Of a DNA stretch of 64,000 bases, positions 36,991 through 44,011 are shown one piece after another. Origin of the DNA: an uncultured Vibrio sp. (GTDB taxonomy: Bacteria > Pseudomonadota > Gammaproteobacteria > Enterobacterales > Vibrionaceae); NCBI GenBank assembly GCA_947504195.1, contig CANNGN010000004.1, forward strand, positions 310,001 through 374,000. The letters are read 5' to 3'. Both the position numbers and the translations under genes were made by a program. The notes beneath the pieces are model-generated. The model ran no database searches, was not told the DNA's origin, and saw nothing but the letters and a program-made list of their open reading frames with translations. Each line of letters starts with the position of its first letter. The first letter of the stretch is position 1.

Positions 36991-37026
36991 TGCCCTTCAA
37001 TAGTTGGATCTAATTATTGAGGGGCA
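36991..37026 (+). terminator. Terminator after the NSS small subunit
   Basis: TGCCCTTCAATA (36991-37002) pairs with TATTGAGGGGCA (37015-37026), with one G-T wobble, then TTTCATTTC follows. Confidence 0.75.
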
Positions 37027-37100
37027 TTTCATTTCAGGCTGATTATTGAGGTAAATATAATAAAGTATGATCATTTCATGATTATTAGAGAATAGTATCT

Positions 37101-37232
37101 ATGCACGAGAAAATCGTAAATATCACTTTTACTCCTCGACACAAATGGATGGCCCAGTTACATTTATTCTCGATATTATTATCGCCTAGCTTAAGCAGAT
37201 CAAACATTCTTGGCGAGTATTTATTTTAAGCT
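37101..37232 (+). CDS. Very short ORF of uncertain reality (43 aa)
   Basis: Reads MHEKIVNITFTPRHKWMAQL and on to a TAA at 37232. It has no recognised family and no good ribosome-binding site. It may be the N-terminus of something lost when the adjacent Rhs array was rearranged. Confidence 0.2.
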
Positions 37233-37250
37233 TCAATCTCACAAAAATTA

Positions 37251-37484
37251 TCATTCTATTTTGATTATATTTTTCTTTTGCAAGAGATTAAATATAGGCC
37301 ACCCAACAATACCAAGTATTATAAAATCCAAGATAGAAACCATATTGAGAAATGAAATAAATACAGCACTTAAAGGGGCATCATTTATGACATAGAAACT
37401 ATATAAGTCTAAAATTGTAGTCCAAATTCCAGTTAATGTTCCTAATACTATACATATAGACATGTAAATCTTAAATCTAACCAT
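37251..37484 (-). CDS. Small membrane protein in the Rhs array (possible immunity protein)
   Basis: 77 residues with two long hydrophobic stretches (about 5-25, CIVLGTLTGIWTTILDLY; and 40-66, FISFLNMVSILDFIILGIVG). It lies directly downstream of an Rhs core remnant on the same strand, the position of an immunity gene. No family was recognised; its partner toxin has been deleted from the remnant. Confidence 0.55.
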   Translation of the reverse strand: MVRFKIYMSICIVLGTLTGIWTTILDLYSFYVINDAPLSAVFISFLNMVSILDFIILGIVGWPIFNLLQKKNIIKIE

Positions 37485-37493
37485 TATCTATTT

Positions 37494-37583
37494 CCTAAAT
37501 AACGCCAACTGTTTTCGGCAAGCCTACCATTTTCTATACGTGAGTATTCAACTAACTGATGTTGATCATTGTATGAAAAACAC
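37494..37583 (-). pseudogene. Rhs core remnant 1
   Basis: About 90 bases that match two parts of the longer Rhs copies (around 38823-38845 and 38915-38970). They are joined where both copies have CGGCAA, so 69 bases are missing. It is a non-coding scar of the same cassette family. Confidence 0.75.
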
Positions 37584-37664
37584 TCTTCAATGATACCGGC
37601 AATTGCAGTGCAATATAACTATCCTTTTCCAGACCATACTATAAAGGGTGGCATTATTTTCCCT

Positions 37665-37797
37665 CTACTGAACCCAATCTTCATAAGTTAAGCCATTAAC
37701 ACGGCTAAACTCTCTCACGTTGTTTGTTACCAGAGTACAGCCTGTTGCAATAGCGTGTCCTGCAATCGCAGCATCGTTATTGCCTATGCTCGATTTC
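37665..37797 (-). pseudogene. VapC toxin C-terminal remnant
   Basis: On the minus strand the frame reads IGNNDAAIAGHAIATGCTLV then TNNVREFSRVNGLTYEDWVQ and a stop at 37665. This is the closing part of a PIN-domain VapC toxin, with the family's TNNxREFxRVxGL motif. The N-terminal two thirds and the antitoxin are absent. It joins the DUF4279 gene at 37798, a clear recombination joint. Confidence 0.75.
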
Positions 37798-38202
37798 CTA
37801 TGGATAAATATCAAACGAAAGAGTGATATTTAACTTAGCAAGTTGTTGTATAAGAGTGGAATCAAATACATCACCAGAATTTCCATTTATAAACCATCCA
37901 ATAAAGTATTCTACGTCCCCACCCGTTGAAACAATCTCATCAAAAAATTCGGCATTACTTTTCAAATGCTTGTTCGCTTTAAGTAAAAACTCGGGAAGTC
38001 GCTCATCATCTTCATGTGGTAATCTGAAAGTGCAATAAGTTTCATCATAGATCCCATCAAGTTTTGCTCCCGTTGGAGTTCGTCTTTCCTTTCCTGCACA
38101 CCACATTCGACTTGGAGTTAGACCTAGCTCTTCACAAATCCGTTCTGGTTCTATATACGGATGCCTAACCCTAAGTGAAACTTTATATCGATACGAATTC
38201 AT
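37798..38202 (-). CDS. DUF4279 family protein, probable immunity protein of Rhs cassette 2
   Basis: 134 residues from MNSYRYKVSLRVRHPYIEPE, with GLTPSRMWCAGKERRTPTG, matching DUF4279, a family common beside polymorphic toxins. The start at 38202 is supported by AGGATA just upstream; a longer frame starts at 38214. It lies 17 bases downstream of the Rhs cassette-2 stop codon. Immunity function is inferred from position and family habit. Confidence 0.8.
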   Translation of the reverse strand: MNSYRYKVSLRVRHPYIEPERICEELGLTPSRMWCAGKERRTPTGAKLDGIYDETYCTFRLPHEDDERLPEFLLKANKHLKSNAEFFDEIVSTGGDVEYFIGWFINGNSGDVFDSTLIQQLAKLNITLSFDIYP

Positions 38203-38219
38203 TATTATCCTCATCTGCC

Positions 38220-38882
38220 TTACGGTAAATATATTTCAAGTGGACCATGGTTTATATTATCTATTGGCTTTGTTCCAGCAGGGCAATTCTTTGGTCTTGA
38301 TTCTTTCGATTTCTTACCTTTTCTCGGAGAGCGTTTATTAAATTGACAAGCTCCTGTGTTTGCACAAAATCCAGCTTGATTTTTAAAGCTATTGTTACTA
38401 CTTCTACCACTATTAGAGTGTGAAGGTAAAGCAGGTGGGATTATTCGCAGTAGTGTACCAAATCGCCCATCCGGATCCACATACCCCATTGGATCGCCAT
38501 TTACATAAGCATAGAGGTTAATTCCGCCCTCTTCTTGAAGTGGGTCACGGTTGAGCCAACGGCCTAGATGAGGAACGTAGAAACGATAACCAAAGTAAAC
38601 CAACCCGGAGGCAAAGTTACTGCGCTTGGTGGAAAAACCAAACGGTTGCAGTGAGAATTCATCACCACTGGCCGTGCCGTAAAGTGAAAATTGATGGCTT
38701 TCTACTTTTTGACCACTTTGATTATAGACCGCATTCACATGACCAAGGTGGTTGGTCACGTAGGTGTATTTATCGCTCCCTGAGCTGCGCAGCAGTAAAC
38801 CACCCACACCGCCGGGCATGTCTAAACGCCAACTGTTTTCGGCAACCACCGCCTCAGAGCCATCGAGCTCTTGCAGCGACAA
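38220..38882 (-). CDS. Displaced Rhs C-terminal cassette 2 (core end plus variable tail)
   Basis: The core end is intact: GLVYFGYRFYVPHLGRWLNR, then NLYAYVNGDPMGYVDPDG, the standard boundary where Rhs toxins begin. Homologous reading continues upstream to about 38995 (NYQHQLVEYSRLENGELAAE) but ends at a stop, with no start codon, so this is a displaced tip and not a full Rhs. The tail of about 80 residues is Ser/Lys/Arg-rich (KRSPRKGKKSKESRP), with CPAGTKPID as seen at the head of several Rhs nuclease-type tails; it then ends abruptly and may be truncated. DUF4279 follows. Confidence 0.8.
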   Translation of the reverse strand: MSLQELDGSEAVVAENSWRLDMPGGVGGLLLRSSGSDKYTYVTNHLGHVNAVYNQSGQKVESHQFSLYGTASGDEFSLQPFGFSTKRSNFASGLVYFGYRFYVPHLGRWLNRDPLQEEGGINLYAYVNGDPMGYVDPDGRFGTLLRIIPPALPSHSNSGRSSNNSFKNQAGFCANTGACQFNKRSPRKGKKSKESRPKNCPAGTKPIDNINHGPLEIYLP

Positions 38883-39032
38883 CCCTAAACGGACAAACTT
38901 CTTCTCAGCGGCAAGCTCTCCATTTTCTAAACGTGAGTATTCAACTAACTGATGTTGATAATTGTAATAAAAACTCCGACCAAACTTAGCACGAGATTAA
39001 AGAGCAATCAGACTTTATTGTAACTGATAAAA

Positions 39033-39355
39033 CGTTATTCTCTTCCAACAAATTGTGAGCGGATAATATAGTTTGATCATTTTTGATGTGTATAGACCAA
39101 AGAAGTGAAAATAAATACTGATCTATTGTTTTATCTCTGTTAACGGTGAAATAGGCTGAGTTATAATTTCACTCAAAACAGCTAAGCCGCATAATTCATG
39201 TGATGGTTTTGTAAAAACCCTAGCTCTCAATATACTGAATAGACACTGACTTGATAGAAAATGGACTGCTATAGTCATTACATTTTTCTTCAAGTGTTTC
39301 TAACTCCGAATAAAGAAATTGCACACACCAGATCTTGCATAATTCAATAACAATT
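39033..39355. other. Spacer between cassettes 2 and 3 with a lac-operator-like sequence
   Basis: About 320 bases upstream of cassette 2. The cassette-related repeat ends near 39032. At 39051-39066, AATTGTGAGCGGATAA is identical to 16 bases of the E. coli lacO1 operator. The rest is AT-rich and has no ORF. Confidence 0.45.
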
Positions 39356-39682
39356 CTATTTATAACAAGCCCTAACCGCCGGTGAAGCCAAAATAAAAAG
39401 TGTTACTAAGAAAATAATCACCATAAATATGTAGCCTAATACTCCCATTTCATTTTCAAAATAAACATCAACAAAATAATATAGTATAAAAAATGTACTC
39501 TGATACACTCCCAGATATATACCAATTAAGAAGGCTGTCATGAAAAGCACATTAACGATACCATATAGTTCCCCAAAGTTAGATTGACATATCGATACTA
39601 CAGATAAAAACACAAACAAAGGCAATATATCGCACTTCCTAACTCGTCCAAATACATCTCTAAAGCTATTAAAGGAAAACAT
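39356..39682 (-). CDS. Membrane protein in the Rhs array (108 aa)
   Basis: About four hydrophobic helices (near residues 18-34, 41-60, 62-77 and 80-99) and an ending SPAVRACYK. It overlaps the preceding 87-residue gene by 14 bases and is the second gene after cassette 3. A similar ending, STVREYYRL, occurs in the second gene after cassette 4. No family recognised; an accessory immunity role is inferred. Confidence 0.6.
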   Translation of the reverse strand: MFSFNSFRDVFGRVRKCDILPLFVFLSVVSICQSNFGELYGIVNVLFMTAFLIGIYLGVYQSTFFILYYFVDVYFENEMGVLGYIFMVIIFLVTLFILASPAVRACYK

Positions 39683-39932
39683 TTATGGTCACCAATGAAG
39701 CAATAAAACTAATGACTGATAAATAAAATACATATCGTAAATGTCTCAAATAAACTAAATATTTATTTAGATATTTTAACTCTATGTCATTTGAGAAAAT
39801 TATTCTATGGATGTGTCCTTCTTTTCCATTCCAATCAATAACCCAATAGGACAAAATCTTCGGTATAATAATACCGATTAATAGCATACAAAAAGCAGAT
39901 ACTACGAATATTAAATCTATATACTTTATCAT
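39669..39932 (-). CDS. Two-helix membrane protein, probable immunity protein of Rhs cassette 3
   Basis: 87 residues: one helix near 5-30, a polar middle, then YLRHLRYVFYLSVISFIASL as the second helix. GGGAAG at the end of cassette 3 serves as its ribosome-binding site, so the two are translationally coupled. It resembles the 90-residue protein after cassette 4 (RLVRYTLFTSFFIFITVV at the same place), which suggests one immunity family. Confidence 0.65.
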   Translation of the reverse strand: MIKYIDLIFVVSAFCMLLIGIIIPKILSYWVIDWNGKEGHIHRIIFSNDIELKYLNKYLVYLRHLRYVFYLSVISFIASLVTINVFL

Positions 39933-39934
39933 TA

Positions 39935-40830
39935 CTATAACTTCCCAACTTGACGAAAACCAATCCCCATTCCTATACCAACCCCGCGACCAAAGAGGTT
40001 TCTCCCCAAAGTTACGTCTGGTGGATTTAGCTTTTTTCCAACCGAATCGAAAGCTAGAGTAGGTCCATAACCATCAATGTCATAACCACCATGTCCATAT
40101 GTCCCAAAGCCAGTATTTGAACATGGGGTAGGCGCTGGTCCTTGACCATCAGGATCCCAACCCAACCCGCCTCCGAATCCAACCCCTAAGCCGATATCGT
40201 AGGACCATTGGCCTTTATCATTATATCCAATTTTTACATACCCTCCTATACCAGTTATAGGATGATAACCTTCAACACTAAAGGTATCACGTCCATCCGG
40301 ATCCATATACCCCATTGGGTCGCCATTCACATAAGCATAGAGGTTAATTCCGCCTTCTTCCTGATTGTGGATCACGATTAAGCCAACGGCCTAAATGGGG
40401 AACGTAGAAACGATAACCAAAGTAAACCAACCCAGAGGCAAAGTCACTGCGCTTGGTGGAAAAACCGAACGGTTTCAGTGAAAATTCATCACTACTGGCC
40501 GTGCCGTAAAGTGAAAATTGATGGCTTTCTACTTTTTGACCACTTTGATTATAGACCGCATTCACATGGCCAAGGTGGTTGGTGACGTAGGTGTATTTTT
40601 CGTTCCCTGAGCTGCGCAGCAATAAACCACCCACTCCGCCGGGCATGTCTAAACGCCAACTATTTTCAGACACAACCACCTCAGAGCCATCGAGCTCTTG
40701 CAGCTCTAATAACCCTAAACGGACAAATTTCTTCTCAGCGGCAAGCTCACCATTTTCTAAACGTGAGTATTCGACTAACTGATGTTGATAATTGTATGAA
40801 AAAACCTCCCACTAAACTTAGCAAGAGGTT
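39935..40830 (-). pseudogene. Displaced Rhs C-terminal cassette 3, frameshifted
   Basis: Core end GLVYFGYRFYVPHLGRWLNR is read in one frame (40344-40679). After a one-base insertion near 40365 the rest continues in another (39935-40375): NLYAYVNGDPMGYMDPDG, then a Gly-rich tail with GYHPITGIGGYVKIGYN, GLGVGFGGGLGWDPDG and RGVGIGMGIGFRQVGKL. Cassette 2 is continuous at the same point, so this is decay, not design. The tail has no recognised catalytic motif and its pattern of glycine and hydrophobic residues suggests membrane insertion. The two-helix membrane gene follows at once. Confidence 0.78.
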
Positions 40831-40900
40831 AAAAACAATCAGACTTTATTATAACTGATCAAACTTTCACTACTAGAAACCTGTTTTCCATGAAGGCTTA

Positions 40901-41362
40901 TTATAATCTGTAATACTCTCGCACCGTAGATTTAAAAAATAGATACCATATCAAACCCAACACAAAAGTTATATCAAAAATTATTAATGAAATATTCAAT
41001 GGAAAAGAATACTTAACTACCGTAGTACTTGTTGAAAGTAATATATACAGGTGACGAGAATAGCGATACTTAAGTAAAATGAGAATCCCACAAATAGGTA
41101 ACATAACTCCACTTAACAAGTACCATAATAATTTTCCATTCTCTACAGTCGTCTGCATTATTTCGTTGGCATTAGCATTTATAGAATGTTCAGGGAATAA
41201 AGCAGGGTATACAAACACAATACAAGCTAAAGAATGTAATACTATTAATTTTAATACTAAAGGCATACAGATAAATGGCCTAACAATTACGTTGAGTACA
41301 CTTTTCAACCAGACTCCTGCTACTATCCATTTTTCTAATATAAATTCACTTAATATCATCAT
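40901..41362 (-). CDS. Membrane protein in the Rhs array (153 aa)
   Basis: About four helices (near residues 36-55, 78-97, 103-120 and 123-144), ending in STVREYYRL. It is the second gene after cassette 4 and shares a similar final segment with the 108-residue protein after cassette 3. No family recognised. Confidence 0.6.
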   Translation of the reverse strand: MMILSEFILEKWIVAGVWLKSVLNVIVRPFICMPLVLKLIVLHSLACIVFVYPALFPEHSINANANEIMQTTVENGKLLWYLLSGVMLPICGILILLKYRYSRHLYILLSTSTTVVKYSFPLNISLIIFDITFVLGLIWYLFFKSTVREYYRL

Positions 41363-41505
41363 ATAGTTTTCTGCGTTTTCAATTACGTTTAAAATATTAC
41401 CACTCGTTTAAATTTTTATTTTTTTAAAGATAATCCACAGAAAAACAACTTAGGTTTTCTACAAAAAATCTTATTCTCTGTAAAAGTTTCTTCTTTCCTA
41501 GAGCT

Positions 41506-41778
41506 CTAAATATCATATTCTAACCCTATTGAAACTACCGTAATAAAAATAAAAAATGATGTGAATAATGTGTACCTAACCAGTCTTTGTACTTTAACTC
41601 CTGTTTCTGTTAACAGTTCTTTTCCACCAAATACAATTAGAAAGCTGTTCCAATGATAAGAAGCCTGCGTATTTTTCTTCTTGAAGGAGCAAATTATAAT
41701 TACGCCTAATGTGAGGCATAGACCAAAAATTGTAAAAGAACTAAGTACTATAATCACGTACAAATCGCGTAATGTCAT
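41506..41778 (-). CDS. Two-helix membrane protein, probable immunity protein of Rhs cassette 4
   Basis: 90 residues: helix near 7-30 (IIVLSSFTIFGLCLTLGVII), polar middle, second helix within RLVRYTLFTSFFIFITVV. Same layout and similar second helix to the 39669 protein. It lies downstream of the decayed cassette 4 on the same strand. Confidence 0.6.
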   Translation of the reverse strand: MTLRDLYVIIVLSSFTIFGLCLTLGVIIICSFKKKNTQASYHWNSFLIVFGGKELLTETGVKVQRLVRYTLFTSFFIFITVVSIGLEYDI

Positions 41779-41842
41779 ATTAAAAAACCCACCTAAAAAA
41801 CAATCCCAATAGTGACTCTACCATGCCCCAGTTCTTTAGAAA

Positions 41843-42097
41843 TTAATTCTCTGAGTATCCACATTTTCCATTATCAGCAAAATCAGATCCAAAACCAAAT
41901 CGAGTGCCTATCCCCCCACAAATATGCATCCAACGATAAACCTGTAAAAGGATTATAACCAACCGTTACCCCGGATCCATATACCCCATTGGATCGCCAT
42001 TCACATAAGCATAGAGGTTAATCCCACTCTCTTCCTGAAGTGGGTCGCGGTTGAGCCAAGGGCCAAAATGGGGGAACGTAGAAATAATAACCAAGGT
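41843..42097 (-). pseudogene. Rhs cassette 4 remnant
   Basis: Matches the Rhs core end over 41971-42097 but with frame breaks: extra bases in a C run near 42070, and DPDG changed to DPG followed by a stop. Beyond this, in shifted frames, the tail reads VTVGYNPFTGLSLDAY then GIGTRFGFGSDFADNGKC and stops at 41843. GYNPFTG parallels GYHPITG in cassette 3, so both carried the same toxin type. Confidence 0.75.
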
Positions 42098-42102
42098 ATC
42101 TT

Positions 42103-42192
42103 CTATGAGAATTGGGAACTATTCACGAATATCGATAGTGTTTGTAACGTTTTAAGATCGGTGGGATAAATCGGCTTGCTTGTGTCTGACAT
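42103..42192 (-). pseudogene. N-terminal fragment of an unidentified gene (29 aa)
   Basis: A strong ribosome-binding site (AGGAGGT) precedes ATG and the frame MSDTSKPIYPTDLKTLQTLS, stopping at 42103, just where the Rhs cassette-4 remnant begins. The look is of a gene cut off by the rearrangement that brought in the array. The same AGGAGGT is also the right arm of the ptsG terminator, so chance is possible. Confidence 0.4.
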
Positions 42193-42198
42193 AAAAAT

Positions 42199-42231
42199 AC
42201 CTCCTGATGTATTTTGCATACATTAGGAGGT
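42199..42231. terminator. Terminator after ptsG
   Basis: A 14-bp stem, ACCTCCTGATGTAT with its complement ending AGGAGGT, one G-T pair and a 5-base loop. On the minus strand it is followed by ATTTTTA, 30 bases past the ptsG stop; on the plus strand by CATATTTTTT. Confidence 0.8.
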
Positions 42232-42261
42232 CATATTTTTTATAAGATTAGAAAGACTGAA

Positions 42262-43650
42262 TTAAGCCAGTTTTTCCATCTGTCCTTTGATAATTTCGGA
42301 GTGAGTACCGAATACCGCTTGGAAGTTATCCCCTTTAGCAAAGACACCCGCAGCACCTAACGCTTTAAGTTTATCTGTATCAACTTTTTCACCGTCGTTA
42401 ACAGTAACGCGTAGACGGGTAATACATGCATCCAAATCTTTGATGTTTGCTTTACCGCCAAATGCCGTTGTAATGTTTAGAGCCAGTTCATCGCTGCTTG
42501 AATCTACTTCTACTTTAGACTCAGATTCATCTTCACGACCTGGCGTTTTCAAGTCGAACATTTTGATCAAAGCAGTGAATACGAAGAAATAGATAACCGC
42601 GTATATCAAGCCAATAACCGGTAGCATCCAACCGTTTGTAGAGTTACCAAATAGTAATGTGAAATCGAACAAACCATGGCTGAATGTCGTGCCATGTTTA
42701 ATACCCAGCATAATCATTACTACAAATGCAGAACCTGCTAGCAGCGCATGCACAACATAAAGTAACGGTGCCACAAACAAGAACGCAAATTCGATTGGTT
42801 CGGTAATTCCTGTTAAGAATGAAGTCAACGCCGCAGAACCCAAGATAGAAGCGACAACTTTTTGCTTATCACTCTTCGCAGTGACATACATAGCAAGACA
42901 TGCTGCAGGAAGGCCAAACATCTTGAACATATAACCACCAGCTAAGTTACCCGCGGTTGGGTCACCTGCAAGATAACGAGGGATTTCACCGGTAACAACT
43001 TCACCAGCTGCAGTCGTGAATGAACCCACTTCATAGAAGAATGGTGCATTCCAAATATGGTGTAAACCAAACGGAATTAATGAACGCTCAACAATACCGT
43101 AAATACCGAATGCCACTTCTGGAGACTGGTAAGCCGCCCAATGTGAGAATGCCGCAATTCCAGCACCAATCGGTTGCCAAACGATAGCAAGAATCGCAGC
43201 AACCACACACGCAGCCAGCGATGTAATGATAGGAACAAAACGTTTACCACCAAAGAATCCTAGATAGGTAGGAAGCTTAATGGTGTGATAGCGGTTAAAC
43301 AGCTCAGCTGCAACCAAGCCCATGATAACCCCACCAAACACCCCAGTGTCCGTACCTTCGGCAACAACGCCCAATACGCGGCTCATAGTTAAGTAACCAA
43401 GAGCAGCGGCTAAGGCAGCAACACCATCATTTTTTGTGAAGCCTAAAGCAACACCAATGGCAAACAATAAGGCCATGTTAGCAAATACACCCAGACCAGC
43501 CTCAGTCATAATTTGCGCAACAATTTCCGGTAGGAATTTGGCGACTTCAGAGTTACCACCGATACCCAGAAGGATACCAGCTGCGGGCATACATGCGACA
43601 GGAAGCATTAAACTGCGCCCCATTTTCTGCATCGTACTAAAAATGTTCAT
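42262..43650 (-). CDS. ptsG: PTS glucose-specific enzyme IICB
   Basis: Phosphorylates and imports glucose, taking phosphate from enzyme IIA-Glc. 462 residues: the IIC membrane domain (about 1-370) begins MNIFSTMQKMGRSLMLPVAC, includes HHIWNAPFFYEVG and the substrate motif GITEPIEFAFLFVAPLLY; the IIB domain follows a linker rich in Glu and Ser and contains the phospho-cysteine in DACITRLRVTV. It is divergent from a two-component regulator and sugar-binding protein, and its terminator lies just beyond. Confidence 0.95.
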   Translation of the reverse strand: MNIFSTMQKMGRSLMLPVACMPAAGILLGIGGNSEVAKFLPEIVAQIMTEAGLGVFANMALLFAIGVALGFTKNDGVAALAAALGYLTMSRVLGVVAEGTDTGVFGGVIMGLVAAELFNRYHTIKLPTYLGFFGGKRFVPIITSLAACVVAAILAIVWQPIGAGIAAFSHWAAYQSPEVAFGIYGIVERSLIPFGLHHIWNAPFFYEVGSFTTAAGEVVTGEIPRYLAGDPTAGNLAGGYMFKMFGLPAACLAMYVTAKSDKQKVVASILGSAALTSFLTGITEPIEFAFLFVAPLLYVVHALLAGSAFVVMIMLGIKHGTTFSHGLFDFTLLFGNSTNGWMLPVIGLIYAVIYFFVFTALIKMFDLKTPGREDESESKVEVDSSSDELALNITTAFGGKANIKDLDACITRLRVTVNDGEKVDTDKLKALGAAGVFAKGDNFQAVFGTHSEIIKGQMEKLA

Positions 43651-44011
43651 AATTATCTCCGTTAATTCTTAACTCTATTGATATATTAATCAATAGAAAA
43701 TTAAATACAGAACTCTTCGCTCATGTTGAAATAAACACAATTGAGAATATCTTTTTTACTTAGTTATTATTTAAAAGTGTGTCTTTAAAATTTACTTGGT
43801 TATTAGCATTGAGGGCTATCAATTTGGCTCTCGTTTACTGCTGCAGGTATCATACTGTGGTGAGAAAAGGCTTTTAGAGTACTCCATCACGCCGAACGTA
43901 ACATAACGTAACATAGCGCAATAGACGTGCAATACCATGGTAAACTAGCGTTAGAACTCAGGAAATTTACAAAATGAGTTAAATGGTGAGTACGATTAAT
44001 GTGGGGTAACC
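43651..44011. other. Divergent regulatory region ptsG / response regulator
   Basis: 361 bases that must hold the promoters of ptsG and of the regulator operon. The 10-base tandem repeat at 43895-43914 is the most distinctive element. No convincing Mlc or CRP site could be called by eye. Confidence 0.5.
43895..43914. repeat. Tandem 10-base direct repeat, candidate response-regulator site
   Basis: AACGTAACAT occurs twice head to tail, continuing as AGCGC. OmpR-family regulators bind pairs of direct repeats one helical turn apart, which fits this spacing exactly. It lies about 100 bases before the regulator gene and 245 before ptsG. Confidence 0.6.

Noticed and set aside
38651..38989. Plus-strand ORFs opposite the Rhs cassettes (also 40591-40782)
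   Set aside because: They repeat in both cassettes only because the minus-strand Rhs coding sequence repeats; no start signals.
39051..39066. Cloning-vector contamination because of the lac operator match
   Set aside because: The match stops after 16 bases and the flanks continue as ordinary AT-rich array DNA, not vector sequence.
40344..40679. Programmed frameshift in Rhs cassette 3
   Set aside because: There is no slippery heptamer at the joint, and cassette 2 is continuous there; a simple one-base insertion explains it.
37494..42097. CRISPR array
   Set aside because: The repeated units are hundreds of bases long, coding, and unevenly spaced; no short regular repeats or cas genes are present.
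37251..42192. Insertion sequence or transposon as the cause of the array
   Set aside because: No transposase frame, terminal inverted repeats or target duplications could be found; repeats are explained by Rhs core homology.
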